DNA of 64,000 bases from Gonocerus acuteangulatus (GCA_946811695.1 OX328132.1:91744814-91808813), one strand, 5' to 3'. Shown: positions 11,349 to 22,157, counted from the first letter of the stretch. Notes: generated from the sequence alone by a model not told the origin. A program made the numbers and translations.

Positions 11349-12916
11349 CAGGGCCGCCACATGGGGGCGGCAGCCGGGTACAATTGTCCCGGGCCCGGGT
11401 GCCGTGGGGGCCCGGGTCGGGCCTCGTTAATTGGGAATAATGTGTAGGTTATGAGCTTGTAAAAAAGAATGAGGTTTAGATATGTAGACGGGCGTAGCCT
11501 ATATTTATTTGGATTGGATCTATATCTTAGCGCGGTTCCTCCCTATCTCCATAGGGAGAACCTAGTTATCAGGTTGACCTCACGACGCGATCCGGACGTG
11601 CCGACCAGAAACTTTCTCGTTTCACACCCCATAGATCACGAAAATATAGGTGGTTCAAATTTGTGTGTATATATATATACACACAGTAGGAATCAATGTT
11701 TTCGCATGTCATCATTTTTTTGTGGGTACTTAGAATGGCGGGATTCAATTGAAATTTTGTCTACATGTTGGAAATTAATCCCAACTAAGATGTTTAAATT
11801 TTGGTTATATTTGGAGTTAAGGAAGTATGCGAAAATAAACATTTGAGTAATAGACATGAAAAGTTTTCGGATCTTCATACAGTTTTCGTAAATATCTCGA
11901 TAACGGTTGGGAAATCGTGGCAAGTGGAAGGAAACCATTCGAATGCTTACTAAATTCTCTACAAAAAATGTTCTGAAGCAATATTCGATGGGGCAATGTC
12001 AATCAGAGATATAAACGCTTAAAACTTAAAAAGTGTTTGTTTTGTTGTTTTGAACGGGTTTTTGTCATTGTTTATCTCAATTTTTCATTGTTTGTCTTTT
12101 GTTATAATTGCATTTATCAGTGAAATTAGTATTTTAGTAAAATAAGCCAAGAAACTATAAAAGGTATTGGTAATACGTTTGGAATGGCTGTGGAAATCAA
12201 GATGGCTGTGGCTAACCATGATGGCGTATACATAGGTTTGTTTTGAATTCTCCTATCTATACAACCTTCCTCATACTGCTACAACTGAAGTTATCATTAT
12301 TTCTTATTTTATAGAATGATTTAACCCACGAGGGAATAGACTTTTATTTGCCATGAAGAACATATTTACAGTCGATTATAACAGTATGAAGATCAGAAAC
12401 TTAATATGACAACGAATTTTCGGTTGTTTGGAATAGAGCCTTCTGAGCTGTAGTCGAAGAGTGGGTACGTTTTCAGTACATAATTGTATTGACTTATTTA
12501 GCCTTCCTCAAAAATGAGGATTAAGAATTATCCGCTCCTGTGTAAGTTGGCTACTGTCAGTTTCCTGTTATTTGTGATGCCTAATCTACTCCACTTCTTC
12601 GAGATGTACGGAACCGCGCTAAGATGACGCAGTTCCTGCAAGTCGGACTTTTTTTTTAATGTACATAAACGACAAAACAAGTGCAGTCCCAGGATAGTAT
12701 ATTTCATTAGGAGTCGTAATATCACTACAAGTACCGAAAGTGACCTTTGCTGCACCGATTGCAGGCTTTTATCCTCATTTCGCTCAAAACTCAAGATGAA
12801 AATAATTTTAAAATGTCCAAAGTCCTATAGCAACGTACTAGAATTTTCAGTCTGGCTGTGAGAAGTGGGGGCCCGTTTTCTGGTCCTGGGCCCGGCTCTG
12901 AGATGTGGTGGCCCTG
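11349..12916. mobile_element. Non-autonomous hAT element
   Basis: The ends are CAGGGCCGCCACAT and its inverted partner ATGTGGTGGCCCTG, with GC-rich subterminal runs (gggcccggg). They are flanked by the 8-bp duplication cttagatt / cttggatt (11341-11348 and 12917-12924). No transposase is present. A Rep-A copy occupies much of the interior. A second, 5'-lacking copy of the right end lies at 15546-15758. Confidence 0.85.
11519..12655 (+). repeat. Rep-A copy inside the hAT element
   Basis: The 5' hairpin block gcggttcctccctat / atagggagaacc is followed by ggttgacctcacgacg, a short (TA)n and the usual body. The 3' end near 12610-12655 reads gaaccgcgctaagatgacgc, then agttcctgcaagtcggac and a T run. 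The middle (12180-12530) is not Rep-A-like. Confidence 0.7.
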
Positions 12917-12968
12917 CTTGGATTCTTATATTGTATTAGAAAACGTAATCTTTTGTTATCACTAAATA

Positions 12969-13190
12969 CTATAATAAAATATATATAACGTGATGCTTAC
13001 TCATTCGCGCATAGATATCTACTTCGAGCTCAGCAAGGTCCATGAAGCGATCCCACCATTTGGAAAGGCCTGGAAATATTTTGGCACCCATGGCAAAAGA
13101 TTGCAAATCACTCGGTGTCACGACGGGACTGATCAAGGCCAACCCCACCGCTTTGGAGTTTCTCTCCACAGTTGTACCAACATTGGATCA
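12969..13190 (-). other. Unassigned exon-like ORF
   Basis: The minus frame reads, in part, KAVGLALISPVVTPSDLQSF, then AMGAKIFPGLSKWWDRFMDL and AELEVDIYARMSK, with a coding-like composition. A possible splice donor, gtaagc, follows at about 13002-12997. A TGA lies in frame upstream (about 13190) with no acceptor in between, so if it was an exon it is now broken or mis-phased. I do not recognise the family. It could be a TE gene piece or a pseudogene of a host gene. Confidence 0.3.
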
Positions 13191-13315
13191 GATAAGGTGC
13201 ACCTTATCCACCTATAACCTTAGTCATCACTGAATTGAATTCAAATTATATTTTTGAGGTGTAGATACAACTAGGCCAAATGTGTTCTGCTTAAATACGT
13301 GAAGAACAATAAGTC

Positions 13316-13500
13316 GGGGTCTCCCGTGGTCTAGTGGCTAACGCCTTAGATTCATAAGTGGGAGATGGTGGGTTCGATCCCCACCGGCGTCAGGAATTTT
13401 CTCATCCCACGGCTCGTTGGGCAAATTCCTCGCTGCACCCTGGATGTCGGCGCTAATGGCCTAGTTATCGAAGCGCCTTAAAAAAATAAAATAAAAAAAT
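13316..13500 (+). repeat. SINE-A (tRNA-derived)
   Basis: An almost consensus copy: ggggtctcccgtggtctagt, A box, gggttcgatccccacc B box, body with ggaattttctcatcc / ggcaaattcctcgc, then ggatgtcggcgctaatggcc and an A-rich tail. Confidence 0.9.
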
Positions 13501-13788
13501 AAGTCTTTCAACTTTTCTGTGGTGCTGGAACGCGCTTACCAAACTAGGATATAGTACAGCACAGTACTGCTTCGCAATACTAAAAAATAGAAAATTCTAA
13601 ATTATTAACACAAAAAGGAATGATATCTTCTTTGTGTACACATGGCCCACGCCACGATTATCGAAGTACAAAGTGTGGTCTCAGATCATTTCGTTTTATG
13701 ATTTACGAAAATATTCGAGCTCAAAAGCCAAAGAGGATAGTTATGAATGCGGTACTTGAGAGGTAGAAATAGTTAACGAATAATAAAC

Positions 13789-14085
13789 CAAGGAATGTTT
13801 GGGATTTGGCTAAGAGAAAATGTCAGATTTTCAGAAAAATCTATATTTCGAACCTTTTGGCAATCTTCTTCAGCAAAAAATTCCTTGGGGACGGAGGAAT
13901 TTGCTACACTTATCCATGGTCACCTAAAAGTTATCGTAGTCTTCCTCCATCCCCTAGGCATTTGTTACTGAAGAAGTCTGCCAAAGAGCATGCCTAAACG
14001 CTCGAAATATAATTTTTTTTTTTTTTTTTTTTTTTAAATCTGACGTTTTCCCATAACCAAAATCCGCCCATTCCATTCATATGAC
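13789..14085. repeat. Family B palindrome-ended repeat
   Basis: The left arm reads ccaaggaatgtttggga, tttggctaagagaaaa. The right arm reads gttttcccataaccaaaatc, cattcc. Both inner arms hold CTGAAGAAG-type blocks: minus strand near 13870 and plus strand at 13969, ctgaagaagtctgccaaag. A run of about 27 T interrupts the right arm. Confidence 0.65.
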
Positions 14086-14339
14086 CTCAACGGCTAACTA
14101 TCTGCACCTTATTATGAAAAGAATAGTTTTCAAGACGCTACAAAATAGTTCTATTAATTTTGATTCCTAACGTACGATGGCAATCCCATATCAAACCCAG
14201 AAGGATCGTTACTTAACATGGACTTCGGTATTTGAGTAGGTGATTTCACTTACTTAGTAAATTCCTTATTTAACTCATTGCGAGTTTATTATAGGTCACT
14301 AACTCCTTCACTGTTGGGCGCTAGAGTCCTTGTAGGACC

Positions 14340-14990
14340 TGGGCCTCTGCCACTATCCTGCTCCATCACACGCGGTTTGCTGCTAGGTTCCTCCAATTTC
14401 GGATTCCTAGCGTCCTCCAGGTCTTCAAGCCACCTCTGTCTTGGTCTGCCTCTCTTTCTTTTGCTCCCAGGTGGACCATGTGTAGCTTACAAGGTTCCAT
14501 TCTTTCCACGTGCCCCAACCACCGTAGTCTACCTTTCTTGATAGAGGATGTCAGGCTCGCCATACAATTCTGTTAGTTCGGCATTGCTTCTGACCCTTCA
14601 CGTATGCTACTCTCTTACGGCTCCGAAAATCTTTCTCAGGACTCTTCTTTCCATGACCAGCAGGGCTCTCCCCATTTCTTTGGTCAGAGCCCACGTTTCG
14701 CTGCCGTACACAACAACTGGTCTAATTACAGTTTTATATAATAAAATCGTTGCTTTCCTGGAGAGACTTTTGTATCGGAGAGCTTTTTGCAGGGCATAGA
14801 AACATCTTTTACCTGCAGCCATTCTTCCCTTAATCTCCAATTCCAGGTTATTGTCCGTTACCACTCCTCCAGGTATTTAAATGTGCTACTGTCAACTGAC
14901 ACAGTTGTATCCCAGCAGCGCTTGCCGCATATTTTTCTTAATCATAAACCCGGTGCCTCTTTGATTCCCCTGAGACCCACTATTTATGAG
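14340..14990 (-). pseudogene. RTE-like LINE polymerase C-terminus
   Basis: Read on the minus strand in two or three frames. About 14890-14607 gives STFKYLEE, RMAAGKRCFYALQKAL, LLYKTVIRPVVVYGSETW and ALLVMERRVLRKIFG. About 14563-14366 gives IKKGRLRWLGHVERM and, at the end, RNWRNLAANRV. These are the conserved tail motifs (YGSETW, MERRVLRKI, GRLRWLGHV) of RTE-related non-LTR retrotransposons. Frameshifts separate the blocks and the catalytic FADD region is absent, so it is a dead 5'-truncated copy. Placement in RTE rather than a related clade is from memory of these motifs. Confidence 0.75.
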
Positions 14991-15545
14991 CAAATACTTA
15001 TTGAGTGACAACATATAAATATTCCTCCATCGAATTGCTCATACCGGTCGTAATTTCTGCTGTATTGTAATGAAACGCGGTATATGTTGTGGGTATTTAA
15101 TGAGAAAGAATTGTTGTAAAAATGAACTAAATCGGACTAGGGGAAGGGGGTTTTACTTTGTACTATGTTTGAATAGAATTCACCCGCCAAAACGTTGGTT
15201 GACAAAGCAAGGGGTTCTGACATTCGCCACTAGGCGCACTATATCTCTTTCCTGCTTCATTATTGCAGGAAGTTCTCTTTTTATAGGGAGATGCTTTTGT
15301 TAATCAACAAGATCAATAGACGAAAATGTTAAGTTTTGTATATTTATTAAGTAGTATAGTTCCACGCATAAACAAAACTCTGGAAGGAAACTAATTACAA
15401 AATTAATAATTGAAACAGTTGCTCATTACAAATGTAAAATAGAAGAACTATTGAAGTTTTTATTTTATTTATATAAGTTATTTTAAGCAAATTATTCAGG
15501 AATGCAGTCTACACTACCCAAATTCTGAGGAAAGTGCATGGTGAT
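14991..15545. other. No gene recognised
   Basis: No supported feature. A plus frame at 15070-15303 is cysteine-containing but has no recognisable motif. Confidence 0.35.
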
Positions 15546-15758
15546 TCATTAGGAGTCGTAATAAAACTACAAGTACCGAAAGTTACCTTTGCTGCACCGA
15601 TTGTCGGCTTTTATTCTAATTTCGCTCAAAACTCAATATGAAAAAAATTTTAAAATGTCCAAAATCCTATAGCAACGTACTAGAATTTTCAGTCTTGCTC
15701 TGAGAAGTGGGGGCCCGTGATCTGGTCCTGGGCCCGGCTCTGAGATGTGGCGGCCCTG
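15546..15758. mobile_element. hAT right-end fragment
   Basis: This is a second copy of the last 210 bp of the hAT element at 11.35-12.92 kb, from cattaggagtcgtaat to the terminal ATGTGGCGGCCCTG. The left end is missing. Confidence 0.85.
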
Positions 15759-16281
15759 CCTGAGAGTGCCATTTCTTGAGTTTTAGGCCCTCTCCGTTGA
15801 TTGCAGGACGGTGGTAAATCATTGAAGTACTAGAAACGAAGACAATTTTCCAAATCCTCATGTACCAAAATCGTTCCTTCAACTTTACTTGTTCAGACCG
15901 ATAAGGTTGACGCATGTTTTTTTTTGTTTTAGTGGGATGTTCGAAGGACAAAAAGAACATTCTTTTAGTTTTCGAATCGTCATCATGGACGGGGATGCTA
16001 AAAAAGTAAAAAAAAAAAAAAAAAAAAAATACACGTATCAGATTCCCTTTTGCCACATAGCTTTTGCGTCTCTCGGATTTCGGGCTTAAATTTTCCGTGG
16101 ACATATATAGAAAGACCCCAGACCGAAATTAGCTGCATAAACCTGCCTACTTTGGCGCTAGAGATGAACGAATTCGGTAAATGACTAACAGACAGACGCG
16201 CGTTACCTCTATGTAAACATTGGAATCAAATCGAAGTCGGATTTGTATAAGCAGTACTCAAGTCAGTGTTGACTGGAAAAT
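15759..16281. other. No gene recognised
   Basis: Contains two A/T homopolymer runs (about 15917 and 16009-16029). No coding support. Confidence 0.3.
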
Positions 16282-16608
16282 ATGTCAGAGGTGATCCGAG
16301 TGAAAATTCGTGTCCTAGTTGAAATATTGTTGAATTTAAACGACAAAAGTGTGCTTTCGGTATGCAAGTATTTGACAGATCAATTTCCAATAGCCGATGA
16401 GCATATTTCGTTGCTCCAACGGAAATTATCTCAAACTGTTGAGCTGAAATTAAAAAAAAGTGGGCTGAGATAGGAGCAGATGTATTTTTAAAAGAAATAA
16501 ATCGGTTTTGGCTCGATGACTGTTTTTTTCAATGGGCTCCACCATCACCTGAGCCCAGCCAAGTGCAGTTTAGAGGCGGGGGCCGACCACAAACAGATTG
16601 TTCATGTG
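16282..16608 (+). pseudogene. Exon-like ORF with frameshift, unassigned
   Basis: From an ATG at 16282 the frame reads MSEVIRVKIRVLVEILLNLN and continues through LTDQFPIADEHISLLQRKLS. An extra base in an A run at about 16450 shifts it. In the next frame it resumes as KKWAEIGADVFLKEINRFW, then WAPPSPEPSQVQF and RGGGRPQTDCS. It stops at a consensus donor (gtgagt) at about 16607. The basic GRP motif with a following donor resembles the first exon of TE-derived arthropod proteins, but I cannot name the family. The A-run shift could also be an assembly error. Confidence 0.4.
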
Positions 16609-17385
16609 AGTGATTTATCAATACCTTTATTGTGGTTACAATACCCGTAAGTGTGCACAATTTCAGGTTTCCAACTCAACAACATCAAAAGTTATTGAGT
16701 TTTGAGCGCTTTTTGACCGCTGTGCATCGGTGCGGTATTAGTAGCTCACAAATTTTCCCCGGCATTACAGCCGGCTTCCTTAGATGTTAGAAGGTTCTTG
16801 TTTTTCAGTTGAAAGCATGTTTTTCAAACCTCCCAAAAAATGTATTCTCTACTTAGAGATCTCCATGTCCAACGGATTGGCACTTGCTGCTGGGTGGATG
16901 TTTGTTCGTAAGTTGAAAGCAAAATGTCGTCCCGTCCATATGACTGTAGCAAGGCGTTCTTTTGATAAAACGAAAGAACATCGATACTATAATTGTGCAA
17001 CATTCTCCAGACTACATGGATTGCCGCAACTAAACTTCTGCTTAGTAAAGTAAAGCTCCCTGTATGATAACTGCCCACGGTTTACCAACCGTTTTCAAGA
17101 TATTCAAGAAAATCTATAAAAGTCTCGAAATTGTTCATGTCTGTTAATACAATATTTTTTCCTAAAATTTCCTTTACTCCAAAAGTAACCAAAATTTAAA
17201 CATCATAGTTTTTATGAATATCAACCATCTAGAAAAGGTTAAAATAAATCCATCGTTTTACAGTACCCGAAAGGAAAATTAGTAAGCAAAACTACTTCCA
17301 TTAATTTTTCTCCAAAACGGTTACAGATAGCGCTTTAGAAATGGTTTCATTCGTTTCTCAGCGTTAAAAAACTACAAAAAGTGTA

Positions 17386-18166
17386 CAGTAGGACCTCCAT
17401 TATCCGGGACTCTATTATCCGGGATTCCAATTAACCGGGGTCTCGATGGGGGATTCTTATTTTTATTCCTTCTTTAAAAATTAAAAAAAGTTAAAAAGTT
17501 CAAGGGCGTAAATATTGGAACACTACGATTATGACCAGGAAACCTCTCAAGATTTTAAAACGGAATCATTTCTCGAAATCTCCAAAGTTCTTCCGGATTT
17601 CATCCGTGTTGATGGGATGACATGAAAAGTGGCTTGAATGAAGAGGGATTTGAAAAACTTACAGAAACTAAGATAACAGATGTGCACCGAAAAAACAAGC
17701 CCTCGACCTCTGCGCAGAACGACCAAGGAAATGAGAGCGATGACAACGATTCGCTTATCATTCAAGTAACGAAAATAAGAATAGAAGCTGCAGAACTTCT
17801 GCTGAATTATTTTGAGCAGGAGAATGTCGATTTCAGCAGAATTATCTTGTTACGGGCGACCAGAACAGATATAAGAAAAGAATTATGCAACAAAAAATAA
17901 CGAAAAATTACTGACTTTCTCGGAAAAAAAATTTAATTTGAACTTGAGTTTATTTTTGCACTAATTATTAATTAATAAAACGTTTACATACACATTACTC
18001 AATGCAAATAAAAAGGTTTACAGGACATCTTGTACACAGTTTTTCTTTATAACCTTATAATTCAGCACATTTAGTCAATAAAATATTGTGTTTCGATTAT
18101 CCGGGGTTTTCGATTATCCGTGGACCACACTCCCCGTCATTACCCCGGATAATAGAGGTCTTGCTG
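17386..18166 (+). mobile_element. Pogo/Tigger element, internally deleted
   Basis: The terminal inverted repeats begin CAGTAGGACCTCCATTATCC on the left and end ggataatagaggtcttgctg on the right, with TA duplications at 17384-17385 and 18167-18168. The ATTATCCGGG motif is repeated in tandem inside each end, as in Tigger elements. It is 781 bp long, against more than 2 kb for a full element, and retains only the tail of the transposase. Confidence 0.9.
17622..17900 (+). pseudogene. Pogo/Tigger transposase C-terminal remnant
   Basis: This 92-codon frame inside the pogo element has an acidic linker (NDQGNESDDNDS) followed by an amphipathic tail, EAAELLLNYFEQENVDFSRI. That is the usual C-terminus of pogo-type transposases. 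The CENP-B-like DNA-binding domain and the DDE core are deleted. The frame's start codon is not a genuine gene start. Confidence 0.65.
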
Positions 18167-18338
18167 TACCTAGAAGCCTATGGACGCATAAATGTTAGCT
18201 TTACGATTTTTTCGCCCAACAAATGTTCCATTAGGCGAATTCTTTTAGTTCACGAAGTATACCTTTGAAGGCATATTTTTGTACCATTTTTTCATTAAAT
18301 TCGGCACATTTTTGAGCCAGCTAGAGAGCCAACAGCGA

Positions 18339-18340
<2 letters not shown>

Positions 18341-18391
<51 letters not shown>

Positions 18392-18410
18392 TACATATAT
18401 ATATACATAT
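18341..18410. repeat. (AT)n microsatellite
   Basis: AT run of about 25 units, then imperfect AT/AC units. Internal to Rep-A. Confidence 0.9.
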
Positions 18411-18436
18411 ATGATAAACATACGAGAATATTTACC

Positions 18437-18541
18437 TTGAGTGGTCAGAATATTTTTCTAGTGGGTCGCCGCCCTCGCCTTATGTGGGTGTCGTTATCAA
18501 AGCGATAACAAGATTACCACATGACCCCGTGGACCACTCAA
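18437..18541. repeat. Possible small snap-back element
   Basis: ttgagtggtc (18437-18446) and its exact inverse gaccactcaa (18532-18541) bracket about 85 bp that contains a second inverted pair, gttatc/gataac. It could be a minimal MITE. No target duplication is clear. Confidence 0.3.
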
Positions 18542-18774
18542 CCCCTTTATAAAAGCGAATTGTTTGACATACATTACGCCACAACTATTAGACTACGTAC
18601 ATACGTAAGCCTGTCATCAAATCGTAACAAAATGGGGATTTTTACATAACCTACCGTTAGCTAATTTATATTGGATTGCACATAAAACTAACTCTTCTTA
18701 TTTGGAACTCGTAGTAGTGACCAAGCCAGACCTCAAAGGATTATCACCGAGGATAATATGGATGTAAAAGCATA

Positions 18775-18940
18775 TTCCGCTCTATAGCGTGAGTGCTAAG
18801 GTAAGAACCCTCCGTATTGTAGTTGTGGATTCGATTCTTACAAGGGGTAGTGACTTTTCGTTCGACGAAAGGAGGGTAAACCTTGCCAGAAAAGTGTGGT
18901 AACCTGTCTCCCTTAATATATATATATATATATATATATA
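18775..18940 (+). repeat. Possible tRNA-derived SINE, third type
   Basis: An A-box-like tagcgtgagtgctaagg and a B-box-like gtggattcgattcttac are 35 bp apart, followed by an internal hairpin (cgttcgacg). The 3' end runs into (AT)n at 18916. This is a single copy in the window, so it is uncertain. Confidence 0.3.
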
Positions 18941-19308
18941 TCGGTAAATATAATATAGGGAAATAAATGATCCATCCCACTGCGACTAATACCACCGCTC
19001 CGAGAGGAATAAGCTTTAACTAACTTCAATTGGCCCTCTTTATTGGACTAAGATTGTGCAAGTAACACTTATTGAACGCGACGAACATTCCTTAAGTAAG
19101 GCTTTCAAGTCACGATACAGTTATTGAGGCCGATATTATCACACGCGTCAATTCTATCTTCAAATTAATAATAATAATTTTATAATTATTTATATATTAT
19201 TATCTTATAATTATTAATTATTTAAAATTATAATAATTTTATTTGTGCTAAAGGCAATATATATATAAATAAAAATATATTATTCTCAGTCGTGTTTGTG
19301 TGTTCATA

Positions 19309-19383
<75 letters not shown>

Positions 19384-19405
19384 TGCGCACACGCTCACAC
19401 CCACC

Positions 19406-19446
<41 letters not shown>
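19309..19446. repeat. (AT)n-(CA)n-(AT)n compound microsatellite
   Basis: AT tract 19309-19366, CA-rich 19367-19400, AT tract 19408-19446. The second tract directly abuts the palindrome that follows. Confidence 0.9.
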
Positions 19447-19451
<5 letters not shown>

Positions 19452-19767
19452 TTTTATCCTAGGAGGCATGGGGTCATTAAAGCAGTCTTCCTTTATTACA
19501 CCACTTTATTTATTGGGCCCGACATGTTTCGTGCATCTTTTCTTCGCACCTCTTCAGGGGCACTTCTTGCAAGGAAGTCCTCCCGTTACCAAGTACTCCC
19601 TCTGGAGTCCGGCTTAATACTTGGTAACGGGAGGACTTCCTTGCAAGAAGTGCCCCTGAAGAGGTGCGAAGAAAAGATGCACGAAACATGTCGGGCCCAA
19701 TAAATAAAGTGGTGTAATAAAGGAAGACTGCTTTAATGACCCCATGCCTCCTAGGATAAAAAATAAT
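19447..19767. repeat. 320-bp palindrome, PLE-like foldback
   Basis: Two arms of about 150 bp are almost perfect inverted copies around a short centre (about 19595-19615, ctccctctggagtccgg). Each arm carries cccctgaagaggtgcgaag and acgaaacatgtcgggccc. The unit sits inside (AT)n sequence (left 19408-19446, right from about 19799). The 135- and 91-codon frames that read identically on both strands are a consequence of the palindrome and are not genes. Confidence 0.85.
19656..19692 (+). ncRNA. Hammerhead-like core (best candidate)
   Basis: CTGAAGA (19656-19662), which satisfies CUGANGA, is followed by helix-II arms GTGC (19664-19667) and GCAC (19679-19682) with one extra G, and then GAAA (19683-19686). 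Next comes CATGTC, so helix III would be the self-complementary ACATGT with cleavage after GUC. GCCC just before the core and GGGC just after it can form helix I (4 bp). The same core is present inverted in the left arm (about 19537-19573). Self-cleavage is inferred; with no helix III loop it would be expected to act as a dimer. Confidence 0.5.
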
Positions 19768-19810
19768 TTTGATATTTTGGGTCATCTATAAGAATAAATA
19801 ATATATATAT

Positions 19811-21536
19811 ACAGGGTGTCCCGTAAATGTCTAGTCATATTGTGAGGGGTGATAGAGGACCCTTAGGGGAACAAAAAATGTTCTATGACGATTTCCCGAA
19901 TTCTCGCCCATAAGGGAGAAAACGTCGTTTTATTGTTTTTTCGAGACAAACGTACTTTTTAGAAGAATAATCGTTATAGCTCCGTCCCAGGTGGTACTAC
20001 TAAAAAGGGTGTGAAACCAATCGAAAGCTGAGTAAATTTACTATAAGACTAGTTGGGAGTAAACGTAAAAATGAATGAATGTAAGTATGTATATCTTACC
20101 AAAAGAAGGCAATTCTAAATTTCCTGACATTTTATTGATATTTCTTTCCAGCGTTACTCCTCAATGGGCAGGATCTGAGATTTCCGGGTTTTAGAAAAAC
20201 TTTCTCATTTAACCAGCTTTCCATTCATGTATCACAACCCTGTGTTATTGAAGTATTTGAACGATTTAAGAACAAAAGTTTTAAAAAAAACATGGATCTG
20301 TGAAAAGAAAATTATATTTTTTTCTTCAATTTATTCAAAAAGCTGAAGGGAAATATTTTTTTTATAAATGTTTACATAAATATTAAGTAAATATTTACTT
20401 AAAAGAATAAAAAAAAAATACTTCCACGGATATAAAAAAAAATCTTAAAACAGTAAATAAATAAAATACACATTTATTTTGAATTTATTAATTCAGGTAA
20501 CTAATACTGGGCCCAGGAGGCGGCCATTAAGGAACCCCAACCATACATTAACCTCAAAAATTACTATTTTTACCTATATCACGCATTTGAACACATTTTT
20601 ACAGGACTATGTACATATTATTTATGAGGGATAGAATTTTTAATTACCACAACAAAAACGCATGGGCTCAGAATCCCAGTGAGTTTCACAAGCGTAGCCA
20701 TCAGTATTAATTTAAGGTAAAGCATTTGTTTTCTAAATATAAGTACCTGTAAAAATGTGTTCAAATGTGTGATCTAGGTAAAAATAATAATTTTTGAGGT
20801 TAATGTATGGTTGGGGTTCCTTAATGGCCGCCTCCTGGACCCAGTATTAGTTACATGAATTAACAAATTCAAAATAAATGTGTATTTTATTTATTTACTG
20901 TTTTAGGATTTTTTTTTATATTCGTGGGAGTAATTTTTTTTATTGTTTTAAGTAAATATTTACTTAATATTTATGTAAACATTTTTAAAAATAAATATTT
21001 CCCTTCAGCTTTTTGAATAAATTGAAGAAAAAAATATAATTTTCTTTTCACAGATCCATGTTTTTTTTTAAACTTTTGTACTTAAACCGTTCAAATACTT
21101 CAATAACACAGGATTGTGATACATGAATGGAAAGCTGGTTAAATGAGGAAGTTTTTCTGAAACCCGGAAATCTCAGATCCTGCCCATTGAGGAGTAACGC
21201 TGGAAAGAAATATCAATAAAATGTCAGGAAATTTAGAATTGCCTTCTTTTTGTAAGATATACATACTTACATTCATTCATTTTTACGTTTACTCCCAACT
21301 AGTCTTATAGTAAATTTACTCAGCTTTCGATTGGTTTCACTCCCTTTCTAGTAGTACCACCTGGGACGGAGCTACAACGACTATTCTTCTAAAAACCACG
21401 TTTGTCTCGATAAAACAATAAAACGACGTTTTCTCCCTTATGGGCGAGAATTCGGGAAATCGTCATAGAACATTTTTTGTTCCCCTAAGGGTCCTCTATC
21501 ACCCCTCTCAATATGACTAGACATTTCCGGGACACC

Positions 21537-21540
<4 letters not shown>
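19811..21540. mobile_element. 1.73-kb foldback element
   Basis: It starts acagggtgtcccgtaaatgt and ends acatttccgggacaccctgt. The two arms, about 790 bp each, match nearly base for base around a spacer of about 145 bp (20605-20750). The insertion site is TA inside an (AT)n tract on both sides. No transposase is encoded. The ACAGGGTGTCC end is of the Tc1/mariner-like TA-insertion kind, but the superfamily cannot be fixed without the enzyme. A related end, acagggtgtatcgg, occurs at 44617. Confidence 0.85.

Positions 21541-21598
<58 letters not shown>
21541..21598. repeat. (AT)n microsatellite
   Basis: About 29 AT units between the foldback and the Penelope-like element. Confidence 0.95.
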
Positions 21599-21600
<2 letters not shown>

Positions 21601-21628
21601 TATTTTTCAAGCTACTTCGCTGGGAATT

Positions 21629-22157
21629 AAATGTGTTGTTCATTCGGCATCTGTCTCCAGCGGTCTTGCTCCTCCTGTCATCGCGATATTTCGCCGGATT
21701 CCTCTCCAGCTTCTTCTGGCAGTCACTTATCCTTGCTGGTTGCTATGGGAATGAGCTTGTCAGTGGTTTGGGCCCTTCTTATCCTTCTTGGTCGGAGACT
21801 ATGCGAGCCAATGAACTGGGGGGGGGGGCTCTGGGCCAATCGGGTTCCGTCTGTCTATGTTAACTTCCTCGGTCGTCCGTTCGGGGCGCTGGTGGTCCTG
21901 TATGAGTGGATTGTCTCCTGCCTTCTTCAGGATGGCCCGCCAGGTGTTGGAGAGGATGAGTCCTTCTTCTCTATTGAAGTTGGCTGGATTTTTGTGGATC
22001 TCAATCGCCTCTCTGATGAGTCTCCTGTTCAGCGTGTCTTCTTTAGCCAGGGTCTTGGCTTGATCAACCAGGACTTGTCTGGGGCACTCTTCTCCATGTG
22101 TTGCCACCGCAGAAGTTTTGGTGCGTCCCAGCCGTTAGTCTGCAGCGTGTTGCTTTA
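21629..22157 (-). repeat. PLE inverted terminal copy (left)
   Basis: The reverse complement of 23546-24066. It encodes, on the minus strand, the same endonuclease tail (starting MATHGEECPRQ, then LNRRLIREAIEIHKN, NREEGLILSNTWRAILKK). It differs at a few sites from the right copy, including a longer G run, so the copies have diverged after insertion. Confidence 0.9.

Larger units (their letters stand above)
17070..18345 (-). repeat. Rep-A copy split by a pogo element
   Basis: Minus-strand Rep-A body on both sides of the pogo element (17070-17385 and 18168-18345), ending in the (AT)n tract at 18341. The flanking halves align with 3.6-4.1 kb. Confidence 0.7.

Noticed and set aside
11117..11846. 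107- and 125-codon plus-strand frames
   Set aside because: They straddle hAT termini and the Rep-A hairpin; no domain and no splice context.
14278..14799. Plus-strand frames near 14.3-14.8 kb
   Set aside because: Shadows of the minus-strand RTE-like LINE tail.
19296..19785. Two reading frames of 135 and 91 codons with the same sequence on opposite strands
   Set aside because: They are produced by a near-perfect palindrome and an adjacent (AT)n tract. Matching translations on both strands follow from the palindrome, not from coding.
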